From the NCBI GenBank assembly GCA_900548145.1, contig URJB01000043.1, positions 1-20,299 of the forward strand: a stretch of DNA of 20,299 bases, written 5' to 3'. The notes under the pieces were generated by a model, which was not told the DNA's origin, ran no database searches, and saw nothing but the letters and a program-made list of their open reading frames with translations. A program made the position numbers and the translations under genes. Source of the stretch: an uncultured Eubacteriales bacterium (lineage in GTDB: Bacteria; Bacillota; Clostridia; Christensenellales; Aristaeellaceae). Positions 14,472 through 20,299 of this stretch are shown here, piece after piece; position 1 is the stretch's first letter, and each line of letters starts with the position of its first letter.

Positions 14472-15248
14472 TTACGCGCTGCGCTCCATAGAGAGTTTAT
14501 CCGCGATCATGGCGATGAATTCGCCGTTGGTGGGCTTGTCCTCCGGGGTGCAGACCTTGCAGCCAAAGGCGGTGTTCAGGGTCTCGATCCGGCCCCGGTT
14601 CCACGCCACTTCGATGGCGTGGCGGATGGCCCGCTCCACTTTGCTGGCAGACGTGCCGAAGTGCCGGGCAATGCCGGGGTAGAGTTCCTTGGTGATGCGG
14701 TTGATCATATCCGGCTCGTCCACCACCATTTTGACGGCCTGACGCAGGAATTGGTAGCCTTTGATATGGGCGGGAATGCCAATGGTGAGGAACAGGCTGC
14801 CCAACCGCTCGTCCAGCGTTTGCACCCGGTGTGTCTCTCTCGGAGTGGGTGCGGCATCCGCCGGTCTGATCCTTCCGCCGGACAAATCGCGGATGTGGCT
14901 CATCAGATGGCGCATATCGAAGGGCTTGACCATGTAGAAGGTCGCTCCCAGCTCAATAGCCCGGGTGACGAAATCATCCCGTCCCAGCGCGGACACCACA
15001 ATGGTCTGGGGTTTGGACGGAAGTTCCCTGCGGCGCATTTCTTCCAGCAGCGCGTAGCCATCCATTTGAGGCATGATGATGTCGGTGATCATGATTTCAA
15101 ACGGTTCTTCGCTCAGTAGTTTGAGGGCTTCTGCGCCGTTTCCGGCCTCCCGTACCAGCGCGACGCCCTCTTGCCTGCGCAGGTACTCCGCCATCGTTGT
15201 GCGTGACTGCACGTGATCTTCCACGATCAGAATTCGATAACCTTCCAT
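14472..15248 (-). CDS. spo0A: Sporulation transcription factor Spo0A, copy 2 (canonical receiver)
   Basis: This 258-residue Spo0A has an intact receiver: E10-D11 acidic pair (ILIVEDH), acceptor D56 (MITDIIMP), switch Ser in VVSALG, and K108 (MVKPF). The linker (about 124-145, rich in Pro and Arg) is unrelated to that of copy 1. The effector domain from DERLGSLFLT to the end differs from copy 1 at only 8 of 113 positions by eye, and the recognition-helix region GTSASKVERAIRHAIEVAWNRG is identical, so both copies should bind the same DNA sites. The receivers share roughly two thirds of residues. The start at 15248 follows GGAGG by 8 bases, with the same arrangement (ATGGAGG just upstream) as copy 1. 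A -10 box TATACT lies about 60 bases upstream. This copy is the better candidate for the phosphorelay-controlled regulator. Confidence 0.95.
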   Translation of the reverse strand: MEGYRILIVEDHVQSRTTMAEYLRRQEGVALVREAGNGAEALKLLSEEPFEIMITDIIMPQMDGYALLEEMRRRELPSKPQTIVVSALGRDDFVTRAIELGATFYMVKPFDMRHLMSHIRDLSGGRIRPADAAPTPRETHRVQTLDERLGSLFLTIGIPAHIKGYQFLRQAVKMVVDEPDMINRITKELYPGIARHFGTSASKVERAIRHAIEVAWNRGRIETLNTAFGCKVCTPEDKPTNGEFIAMIADKLSMERSA

Positions 15249-15309
15249 CCCTCGTTCCTCCATTTCCTAAAATCCTTGCGGGTTTTGTAACTTTCCCCTG
15301 TTTTTTCAG

Positions 15310-15348
15310 AGTATAGCACGAGTTTCTCTCGATTTGTCGTTTTCGTGC
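15310..15348 (-). promoter_or_regulatory. Promoter region of spo0A copy 2 with dyad and Spo0A-box-like motif
   Basis: On the minus strand a -10 TATACT (15315-15310) is visible. A poor -35 (ACGACA at 19 bases or GACAAA at 17) overlaps TTTGTCGTTTT (15333-15343, plus strand), the motif also found before the HTH gene. The pair GCACGA (15316-15321)/TCGTGC (15343-15348) makes a dyad spanning the promoter. A weak -35 overlapped by a regulator site is the usual plan of an activated promoter. Confidence 0.45.
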
Positions 15349-15814
15349 AAAATAGAATCATTATTTTACATTGTGACACAGTACCATGCAGAAGCGCGCC
15401 ATTCCCGAAAAAACGGGGCCGTTCCGCTGCGAACCTGACCGTTCATGTCAAAACCTCGGTAAATGGCCGGATTGCTGCGTCTTTTTCCCGGAAAACCGTG
15501 GATTTTTCCGCAAATCGAATTTGTAACAAAAGTGAAAAGAACCAAAATGGTACAAAATGCCGTTTTCTGTTGTTTATATCGGCACATATTTACCGTTTCA
15601 AAAATGCTTGAATTATTTGGGTTTATCCAGTCTTCCTATATCCTCTCGTGAAGAAACAATGCACAGAAACAACGAAAATACTTCGAAACATGAAGATAAT
15701 GTTAGAATTGCGTCTTTTTTTCGCTAAGATTCAGTCGTCCGTCCAAACGAGTCCTCTGTCGAAAAACGACGTTCCAGAGAACGGGCGTTCTAAAGCGGCT
15801 AACACGGCTTGTCA
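15349..15814. other. AT-rich intergenic stretch without a convincing gene
   Basis: This stretch is clearly richer in A and T than the rest of the window. The short open frames in it lack ribosome sites and family-like sequence. Small dyads occur (ACCAAAATGGT near 15541; CGTTC-CAGA-GAACG near 15770), as does one Spo0A-box-like TGTCGAAAAA at 15757-15766. I see no coding gene. It could be upstream control DNA for spo0A copy 2. Confidence 0.5.
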
Positions 15815-15839
15815 AAAAAGCGCATTTACGGCGCTTTTT
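15815..15839. terminator. Intrinsic terminator, likely end of the minus-strand structured RNA
   Basis: AAAAAGCGC (15815-15823), a 7-base loop and GCGCTTTTT (15831-15839) form a perfect 9-bp stem. On the minus strand the run is TTTTTT followed by GAC, and on the plus strand TTTTT. No coding gene ends nearby on either strand, which points to a noncoding transcript. Confidence 0.7.
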
Positions 15840-16047
15840 AACGTCGGAAATTTACGGCCCGCTCCGTTTTGCCCAGCGGCCTAACTCCGCACTTGGCTAT
15901 TCGCTTATCTCTTTCCGCCGTTTCCGACGCTGATTGGCCTATGCTCTCCCTTAAGGCTGCGTCCCCCTTGACCACCCAATCAGGCACTACATACAAGGGG
16001 TTTTGTCCGTCTCCTCATTCCTGAATCCCACGCTGCTTTACAGCATA
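15815..16047 (-). ncRNA. Candidate structured noncoding RNA with a pseudoknot
   Basis: Reading the minus strand, several long exact pairings lie in about 200 bases. CCCCTTG (16000-15994 on the plus strand as CAAGGGG) pairs with CAAGGGG (plus-strand CCCCTTG, 15964-15970), forming a hairpin. Its loop contains CTGATTGG, which pairs with CCAATCAG further downstream (plus-strand copies near 15976-15983 and 15930-15937), making an H-type pseudoknot. Then CGTCGGAAA (plus-strand TTTCCGACG, 15921-15929) pairs with TTTCCGACG (plus-strand CGTCGGAAA, 15842-15850), enclosing a GGCCGCT...AGCGGGCC stem. The perfect terminator at 15815-15839 follows. There is no open frame with a ribosome site. A weak -10-like TATGCT at 16047-16042 gives a possible 5' end, so that boundary is uncertain. 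I could not match it to 6S, SRP, tmRNA, RNase P or a riboswitch class from memory; raiA-type RNA is a possibility I cannot test. Confidence 0.55.
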
Positions 16048-16107
16048 AATCGAGAAGACCCGCCGCCCTCTGCCAGCCCCTTCCGAAGGTTTTTCGGCAG
16101 CCGGAAA

Positions 16108-16129
16108 ACGGACGTTCCAAAACGTCCGT
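16108..16129 (-). terminator. Second terminator hairpin after the DUF6020 gene
   Basis: ACGGACGTT (16108-16116), loop CCAA and AACGTCCGT (16121-16129) form a perfect 9-bp stem. On the minus strand it is followed by TTTTCC. It backs up the stronger terminator at 16163-16187, or it marks the boundary before the structured RNA. Confidence 0.5.
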
Positions 16130-16162
16130 CCGAAAAGCAACACCATTTCGCCCATCAAAACA

Positions 16163-16187
16163 GCCCGCCTCCTCATGGGAAGCGGGC
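16163..16187 (-). terminator. Intrinsic terminator of the GT2-DUF6020 operon
   Basis: On the minus strand GCCCGCTTCC, a 5-base loop and GGAGGCGGGC form a 10-bp stem with one wobble pair, followed by TGTTTTGATG. It begins 9 bases past the stop codon at 16196. Confidence 0.75.
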
Positions 16188-16195
16188 CGCCGGTT

Positions 16196-18064
16196 TCAGT
16201 TTTCTTTTGGCCGCAGGGCAAAGCCTGTCAATGGGAAGGCCATGGCCACAATCGGCAGGAAATAACGGAAGTAGTCGTTCACCGGGCTGAGCATACATAC
16301 GCCCAAACTCAGCAGCGCCGGCAGGAACGCGGCCAGCCGCCGCCACTGCCCCCGGCGGACCAGATACAGACCCACGCCCACCAGCAGCCACGTATACGTT
16401 GCGCAGCAGTACAGCAGACTGAGCAGCGGAATCCGCCGCCAGCCCCTGGCATAGGCGGCCAGCAGTGTTCGCACCTTGGACAGGAAGCCGATCTGGCGGG
16501 TGTGGACGTAGCCGGGATCATCCCCCAGCACGTAGGTTTCAAACATCAGCCGGTTGCCGGCCTGATTATTGTAGCTGGGGCCCTCCATTTTGGGGATGAA
16601 GGCGTAATAGCCCGTGCTGCCGCCGAAGAAGGCTTCCGCATAGCTTAAGGGATATTCTGTGGCCATCTTCTTCCACGTCTGGGCATAGCGCTTCAGGGCT
16701 TCTTTTTCCACGGCTGCACCCTGCCCGGAATAGCGGAAGGTGAACTTCACCGGGTCGGAAATGTTGGTCTCGTAGAGTTCCGGCAGCTTTTCCGCGTCCA
16801 GCACCCGGTCGATTTCGGCATATTCCTCCGGGGTGACGGTATCGCCGTGATCCCGCAGCACCCGGGCACTCTGCTGGAAGCACACGGAATAAATGCCCGA
16901 GGCCGTTTCGTCCGGGATGCCCAGCGCCGGGATCAGCACGTTGGAAAACAGCAGAGCGCAGGCTACGCAGCCGCCCAGCGATGCGGCCAGCGGCAGACGA
17001 GCCTTGCCCTTCGCCCCCACAGCCAGCAGCAGAAGCCCCGAAGGGAGCACCACATACAGCCCGTTGGAGCGAACCAGACAGCTGAGCAGTCCCCAGCCGA
17101 ACAGCCCGGCCAGCGCCGCAGGGGACGGGGATTTTCCCTGCTCCCGGCCCGCCAGCACTTCCATGGCGTTCAGCGCGAACAGCAGCAGAAACGCCGTGTA
17201 GAAGGTATCCTTGCAGATGGACTGGGCATACCCGCCGAAGATCGGGGTCAGGCCGAAAAAGCCCAGCGCCGCCAGCCGGAACCAGCGGGGCAGTCCCCAG
17301 CGCCGCAGCAGCTCCATCGTCCGGGCGAAGGCATAGCTCAAGGCCAGCGTTTGCAGCAGCATATACAGGGCCGTGCCCAGATTATCGCTGGAAAACAGCC
17401 GTCCGAAGCTCAGAAGCGCCCCGTACAGCCCCGTCAGGAACACCGGGTGCCAGGTATTGATCTGCCGCAGGCCGAAGTACTGCGCCGCCATTTCGCCCAG
17501 ATCCCAGCAGACGGAACCGGGGAAAAAGGCGATCAGGAAGGGCGACCAGCACACCAGCAGCGCCGCCATGCTCCCCAGTACCGGGTGACGGCAATACCAG
17601 CGTGCCTTGGCCGGTGCTTCCTCCACAGCGGGCAGCGCCGCGAAGGTCTTCTGCATCCAGTCATGGAGCCCTGTGAAGCCTGCCAGCATGGGCAAAGACT
17701 GCCCCACAGCCTGCAGGCACACCAGTCCCAGCGTCAGGGGATTTTTCAGCGCCGCCCAGCTGTCATAGCTGTACAGCCACACGCCGAAGGCGTTTACCAC
17801 GCCGAAGATCAGGGCGAACACCCCGTTCGCCGGCGCGGGACGGAGCTTCCTGCGCCCGTACACGGTGTGATACAGCAGGGCAAAGCAAAGAGCCAGCGCG
17901 CACCACAGGTAGCTGGCGCTGCTGGCGGGCGGATCGCTGATGCCCTGATAGTTTTCTCCGCTGACGATAAAGCTCATGGCGCTCAACGCGCCGAACGCGG
18001 CGCAAAGGGCCGCGTTCCGAAAACGGACGCCGTTTCTGATTTCGTTTGTCTGGGGCGCCGTCAT
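16196..18064 (-). CDS. DUF6020-like multipass membrane protein, GT-C type
   Basis: This 622-residue protein has about 12 hydrophobic segments and a large polar loop near 395-500. Motifs fit the DUF6020 family of Clostridia, likely GT-C glycosyltransferases: FFPGSVCWDLGEMAAQYFG (D188, in the first long outer loop), NTWHPVFLTGLYG (H206) and PIFGGYAQSICKDTFYT (about 274-290, with the paired Lys-Asp). Such enzymes are expected to take a sugar from a polyprenyl-phosphate donor outside the membrane; donor and acceptor are not known here. The family name is from memory. Its ATG overlaps the stop of the GT2 gene (ATGA, 18064-18061), so the two are translationally coupled. This suggests that the GT2 makes the lipid-linked sugar that this protein uses. 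The operon ends at a terminator 9 bases past the stop. Confidence 0.75.
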   Translation of the reverse strand: MTAPQTNEIRNGVRFRNAALCAAFGALSAMSFIVSGENYQGISDPPASSASYLWCALALCFALLYHTVYGRRKLRPAPANGVFALIFGVVNAFGVWLYSYDSWAALKNPLTLGLVCLQAVGQSLPMLAGFTGLHDWMQKTFAALPAVEEAPAKARWYCRHPVLGSMAALLVCWSPFLIAFFPGSVCWDLGEMAAQYFGLRQINTWHPVFLTGLYGALLSFGRLFSSDNLGTALYMLLQTLALSYAFARTMELLRRWGLPRWFRLAALGFFGLTPIFGGYAQSICKDTFYTAFLLLFALNAMEVLAGREQGKSPSPAALAGLFGWGLLSCLVRSNGLYVVLPSGLLLLAVGAKGKARLPLAASLGGCVACALLFSNVLIPALGIPDETASGIYSVCFQQSARVLRDHGDTVTPEEYAEIDRVLDAEKLPELYETNISDPVKFTFRYSGQGAAVEKEALKRYAQTWKKMATEYPLSYAEAFFGGSTGYYAFIPKMEGPSYNNQAGNRLMFETYVLGDDPGYVHTRQIGFLSKVRTLLAAYARGWRRIPLLSLLYCCATYTWLLVGVGLYLVRRGQWRRLAAFLPALLSLGVCMLSPVNDYFRYFLPIVAMAFPLTGFALRPKEN

Positions 18065-18996
18065 ACCCGTTCCCTCCGGCGCTGGCCGTTGAGCAGGTTC
18101 AGGTTGATCTCAAACAGCTGGCGGTGTTTTTTGGCGACGGTGTCCAGAATCAGCCCGCACACCCACAAAAGCAGCGCCATCGTCCCCATCACCCCGCACA
18201 CGATCAGCGTGGGGAAGCGGGGCACCAGCCCGGTATGCAGATATTCGGCAAAAATGGGGATGAACAGAATGACGCTCACCAGCGCCATCAGCGCGGCCAA
18301 CAGCCCGAAGAAGCTCATAGGCCGGTATTCCTTATACAGCCGCACGATGGTGCGCAGCACCTTCATGCCGTCGGAATAGGTATTGAGCTTAGAGGGGCTG
18401 TCCGCCGGGCGGTCCCGGTATTCCACCTGCACACTCTGGACACTCAGATTCTTATCCAGCGCGTGGATGGTCATTTCCGTCTCGATCTCAAACCCCTTGC
18501 TCAGCACGGGGAAGGACTTGACGAACTGGTAGCTGAACGCCCGGTAGCCGGTCATGATGTCGCTGACGCTGCCCTTGAAGATGGTATTCACAAGCCCCTT
18601 TACCAGCCAGTTGCCCAGATTATGGAAGGGACGCTTATTCTCCGTATAATAAGTGGCGGACAGACGGTCGCCCACCACCATGTCCACCTTGCGTTCCAGC
18701 ACCAGATTCACCATTTCCCGGGCGTTTTCCGCCGGGTAGGTGTCGTCGCCGTCGATCATCAGGTAGCAGTCCGCGTCGATCTCCCGGAACATGGAGCGGA
18801 TCACGTTGCCCTTTCCCTGACGGTACTCGTAGCGCACAATGGCCCCCGCCTCCCGGGCGATGTCGTCGGTATGGTCGGTGGAGTTATTATCATAGACGTA
18901 AATATCCGCTTCCGGCAGGGCGGCGCGGTAATCCCTGACCACCTTGGCGATGGTTTTCGCTTCATTATAGCAGGGGATCAGCACGGCAATGGTCAT
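18061..18996 (-). CDS. Family 2 glycosyltransferase, polyprenyl-phosphate sugar synthase type
   Basis: The 311-residue protein has a GT-A fold of the DPM1/GtrB branch of GT2. The nucleotide-binding start IPCYNEAKTI (7-16) and VYDNNSTDHTDD (34-45) precede the metal-binding DGD at 82-84 (MIDGDDTYP). TGYRAFS (149-155) and KGFEIETEMTIHA (167-179) are acceptor-loop motifs typical of this branch. Two TM helices at about 228-250 and 262-288 anchor it, as in GtrB-like enzymes that charge undecaprenyl phosphate with a sugar on the inner face of the membrane. The sugar cannot be told from sequence. The start at 18996 has a GAGGG site. It has its own strong promoter at 19047-19075 and is coupled to the DUF6020-like gene. 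Confidence 0.9.
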   Translation of the reverse strand: MTIAVLIPCYNEAKTIAKVVRDYRAALPEADIYVYDNNSTDHTDDIAREAGAIVRYEYRQGKGNVIRSMFREIDADCYLMIDGDDTYPAENAREMVNLVLERKVDMVVGDRLSATYYTENKRPFHNLGNWLVKGLVNTIFKGSVSDIMTGYRAFSYQFVKSFPVLSKGFEIETEMTIHALDKNLSVQSVQVEYRDRPADSPSKLNTYSDGMKVLRTIVRLYKEYRPMSFFGLLAALMALVSVILFIPIFAEYLHTGLVPRFPTLIVCGVMGTMALLLWVCGLILDTVAKKHRQLFEINLNLLNGQRRRERV

Positions 18997-19046
18997 AGCG
19001 TTCCCTCTTTTCCTTTGCAGAAAATTCGCGTATTTTCGCTAGGGCT

Positions 19047-19075
19047 ATTGTATCATTGCCGATGCCGGGTGTCAA
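19047..19075 (-). promoter_or_regulatory. Near-consensus sigma-A promoter for the GT2-DUF6020 operon
   Basis: On the minus strand, a perfect -35 TTGACA (19075-19070), a 17-base spacer and -10 TACAAT (19052-19047) are present. The leader is about 40 bases. The -35 lies only 7 bases past the stop codon of the hemolysin III gene, and no terminator separates them, so read-through from that gene is possible. Confidence 0.85.
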
Positions 19076-19082
19076 ACCGCCG

Positions 19083-19757
19083 TCAGAGGACGTAGCACAG
19101 CACGCACACGGCGTGCAGAATGCTGCCGATATCCACAAACACGTGGAAAACGGTGTGAAAAATGGAATTTTTCTTACTGCCGAGGCCATAGAGCACCGCG
19201 CCGATGGTATAGGCCACGCCTCCGGCCAGCAGCCACGCGAAGCCCTCCCGGCTCAAACATTCCACCACAGGGCGATAGGCCGCCACGCACAGCCAGCCCA
19301 TCACCAGATAGGCGGTCATTTCCACCGCGTGGAACTTTTTATGGTCGATGGCGGAAAACACCGTCGCGACCGCCGCCGTGCCCCATTCCGCCGCCAGCAA
19401 TGTCCACGCCAGACGGGGATAGCTGGGCCGGAGGGCGCACAGCACCACGGGCGTATACGTCCCGGCGATCAGGGTATAGATGGTGCAATGGTCGATGACC
19501 TGCATCACCTTCTTCCCCAGCGAGGGGATCAGGCCGTGATACACGCTGGAAACCGTATACAGCAGGATCAGGCTCAGGCCGTACACCGCGCCGGACACAA
19601 GGCTCCACACATTCTGATGAACAAAGGCGATCCAGATGGACAGGGCAAACACGATCACGCCCACGCCGGCTCCCACGATGTGGGTCGTCATATTGGCGAT
19701 TTCCTCCTTGCGGGTATAGCCGGGCAGAGAGCGCTCCTTCAAAGGCGTTCTAGTCAT
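19083..19757 (-). CDS. trhA: Hemolysin III/TrhA (PAQR) family membrane protein
   Basis: This 224-residue protein has seven hydrophobic segments and the PAQR signature residues: an N-terminal E-E-I-A-N-x-x-T-H element (18-26), SSVYHG (70-75, H74), IDHCTIYTLIAGTYTP (88-103) and HTVFHVFVDIGSILH (201-215). The His and Asp residues of these motifs form the metal site of the family. Bacterial members were named after a hemolysin but are now linked to membrane lipid and energy homeostasis; lysis of host cells should not be assumed. The start at 19757 follows GGGAGAG by 7 bases. It is apparently transcribed alone or with read-through into the GT2 operon. I found no clear promoter upstream. Confidence 0.92.
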   Translation of the reverse strand: MTRTPLKERSLPGYTRKEEIANMTTHIVGAGVGVIVFALSIWIAFVHQNVWSLVSGAVYGLSLILLYTVSSVYHGLIPSLGKKVMQVIDHCTIYTLIAGTYTPVVLCALRPSYPRLAWTLLAAEWGTAAVATVFSAIDHKKFHAVEMTAYLVMGWLCVAAYRPVVECLSREGFAWLLAGGVAYTIGAVLYGLGSKKNSIFHTVFHVFVDIGSILHAVCVLCYVL

Positions 19758-19844
19758 TTTTGATCTCTCCCGAAATTCAATTTTTCCACTGACGAAAGTG
19801 TTTTATTCCAAGGGTTTTGGCTTACGTATGTCAGATTTACCCAC

Positions 19845-19872
19845 GGCGCAGCGGGCCGATTCCCGCTGCGCC
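19845..19872. repeat. Perfect 11-bp hairpin upstream of the hemolysin III gene
   Basis: GGCGCAGCGGG (19845-19855), loop CCGATT and CCCGCTGCGCC (19862-19872). No T-run follows on either strand, so this is not a standard terminator. It could be a dispersed repeat or a roadblock between this gene and whatever lies to the right. Confidence 0.5.
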
Positions 19873-20299
19873 GCAGGAAGGCCGAATCACGACTGGTCAA
19901 TTCAGGAAAAAAACAAGGAAAATCCTGAACGGAAGGTCGTCCCCGATCTTTTTCGCAGGCGCGGATTTCCCACGGAAAAGACGTACCAGAATGGGGCAGG
20001 ATTCAGCCTGAAGGAGGGGGGACTCCTTTTGCTTTCGGCTGCGAAAGAAAAGAAGGAAAAGAAAGCGATTCGGCATCGGGGAGTTGGGGCCCCGAATAAG
20101 GGAATGTCAAGGAATGGGGGCAGAGACTCCATGGGGCTTATTGGCCCCGGAAAAACGATGCTTCGAAGCGGCCCCTTGCAGGGGTCTGGCGCGCCGACTG
20201 CAGTGCGGACGGCGGGGTTGCCGTCCATGGGTTTTCTCGCCACCTTCGGTGCCCGAAGGTTTCCAAAGGGGAACGAAGGGAAGACGCAAGGCGGGTTGC
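19873..20299. other. Noncoding or repeat-like right end of the window
   Basis: I see no convincing gene here. The longest frames are minus-strand, of low complexity (Phe, Ser, Arg and Pro rich), and lack ribosome sites. Several hairpins occur: GGGGC-TTATTG-GCCCC near 20133, GGACGGC-GGGGTT-GCCGTCC near 20208, and CCTTCG-GTGCC-CGAAGG near 20243. A purine-rich run (20040-20070) and GGGGCCCC (about 20087) add to an unusual composition. This may be a dispersed intergenic element or the flank of an RNA locus beyond the window. Confidence 0.35.

Noticed and set aside
12664..15248. Mobile-element origin for the doubled spo0A locus
   Set aside because: I found no transposase, integrase, terminal inverted repeats or target duplication around it.
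15809..15819. TTGTCAAAAAA as a Spo0A box
   Set aside because: The A-run belongs to the arm of the intrinsic terminator at 15815-15839, which explains it better.
15345..15884. Three short plus-strand frames in the long intergenic region
   Set aside because: They have no ribosome sites, no recognisable domains, and one runs through a perfect terminator stem.
16847..18379. A 510-codon plus-strand frame opposite the DUF6020-like and GT2 genes
   Set aside because: It is low-complexity antisense sequence with no ribosome site. The minus-strand genes have clear motifs and a promoter.
19902..20243. A 113-codon minus-strand frame at the right end
   Set aside because: It is rich in Phe, Ser, Pro and Arg with no domain and no ribosome site, and it crosses several hairpins.

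Overview
The window looks like a chromosomal segment of a GC-rich (about 60% by eye), endospore-forming member of the Clostridia (Bacillota), probably a gut-type Oscillospirales/Christensenellales relative. The grounds are Spo0A, a YlbJ-like sporulation membrane protein, Gram-positive ribosome binding sites (AAAGGAGG) and sigma-A promoters, and Clostridia-typical families (DUF5711, DUF6020, CvpA). I saw no tRNA, rRNA, insertion sequence or CRISPR array.

Layout. (1) 46-3284, minus strand: a three-gene run of a one-TM DUF5711-like propeller protein, a CvpA-family membrane protein that appears to start at CTG, and an M20-type peptidase homologue that has lost most metal ligands. (2) 3492-10684, plus strand: seven tightly packed genes, namely GtrA, a UPF0104/LPG-synthase-type membrane protein, uvrC, a zinc-dependent MDR dehydrogenase, a 671-residue GT-C-like membrane protein, a 71-residue unknown protein and a second GtrA. 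(3) 10659-11549, minus strand: a YlbJ-like protein whose end overlaps the second gtrA convergently. (4) 11791-12426, plus strand: an orphan OmpR-type regulator with a degenerate receiver. (5) 12664-15248: two spo0A paralogues on the minus strand flanking a plus-strand gene for an HTH-coiled coil-TM protein. (6) 15249-16195: a long intergenic region with an AT-rich stretch and, on the minus strand, a likely structured RNA ending in an intrinsic terminator. (7) 16196-18996, minus strand: a GT2 glycosyltransferase and a DUF6020 membrane protein in an ATGA-overlapping pair behind a near-perfect sigma-A promoter. (8) 19083-19757, minus strand: a hemolysin III/TrhA protein. The last 540 bases have no convincing gene.

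How the genes fit together. Two GtrA proteins, a GtrB/DPM1-like GT2 and two large GT-C-like membrane proteins suggest polyprenyl-phosphate-sugar chemistry at the envelope, split over two operons. The most unusual part is the doubled spo0A locus: both copies keep almost the same DNA-binding domain, but one receiver lacks a Mg2+-binding acid, and a potential membrane-bound DNA-binding protein lies between them. A structured RNA sits just upstream of the more canonical copy. Whether these parts form one sporulation-entry circuit is inference.
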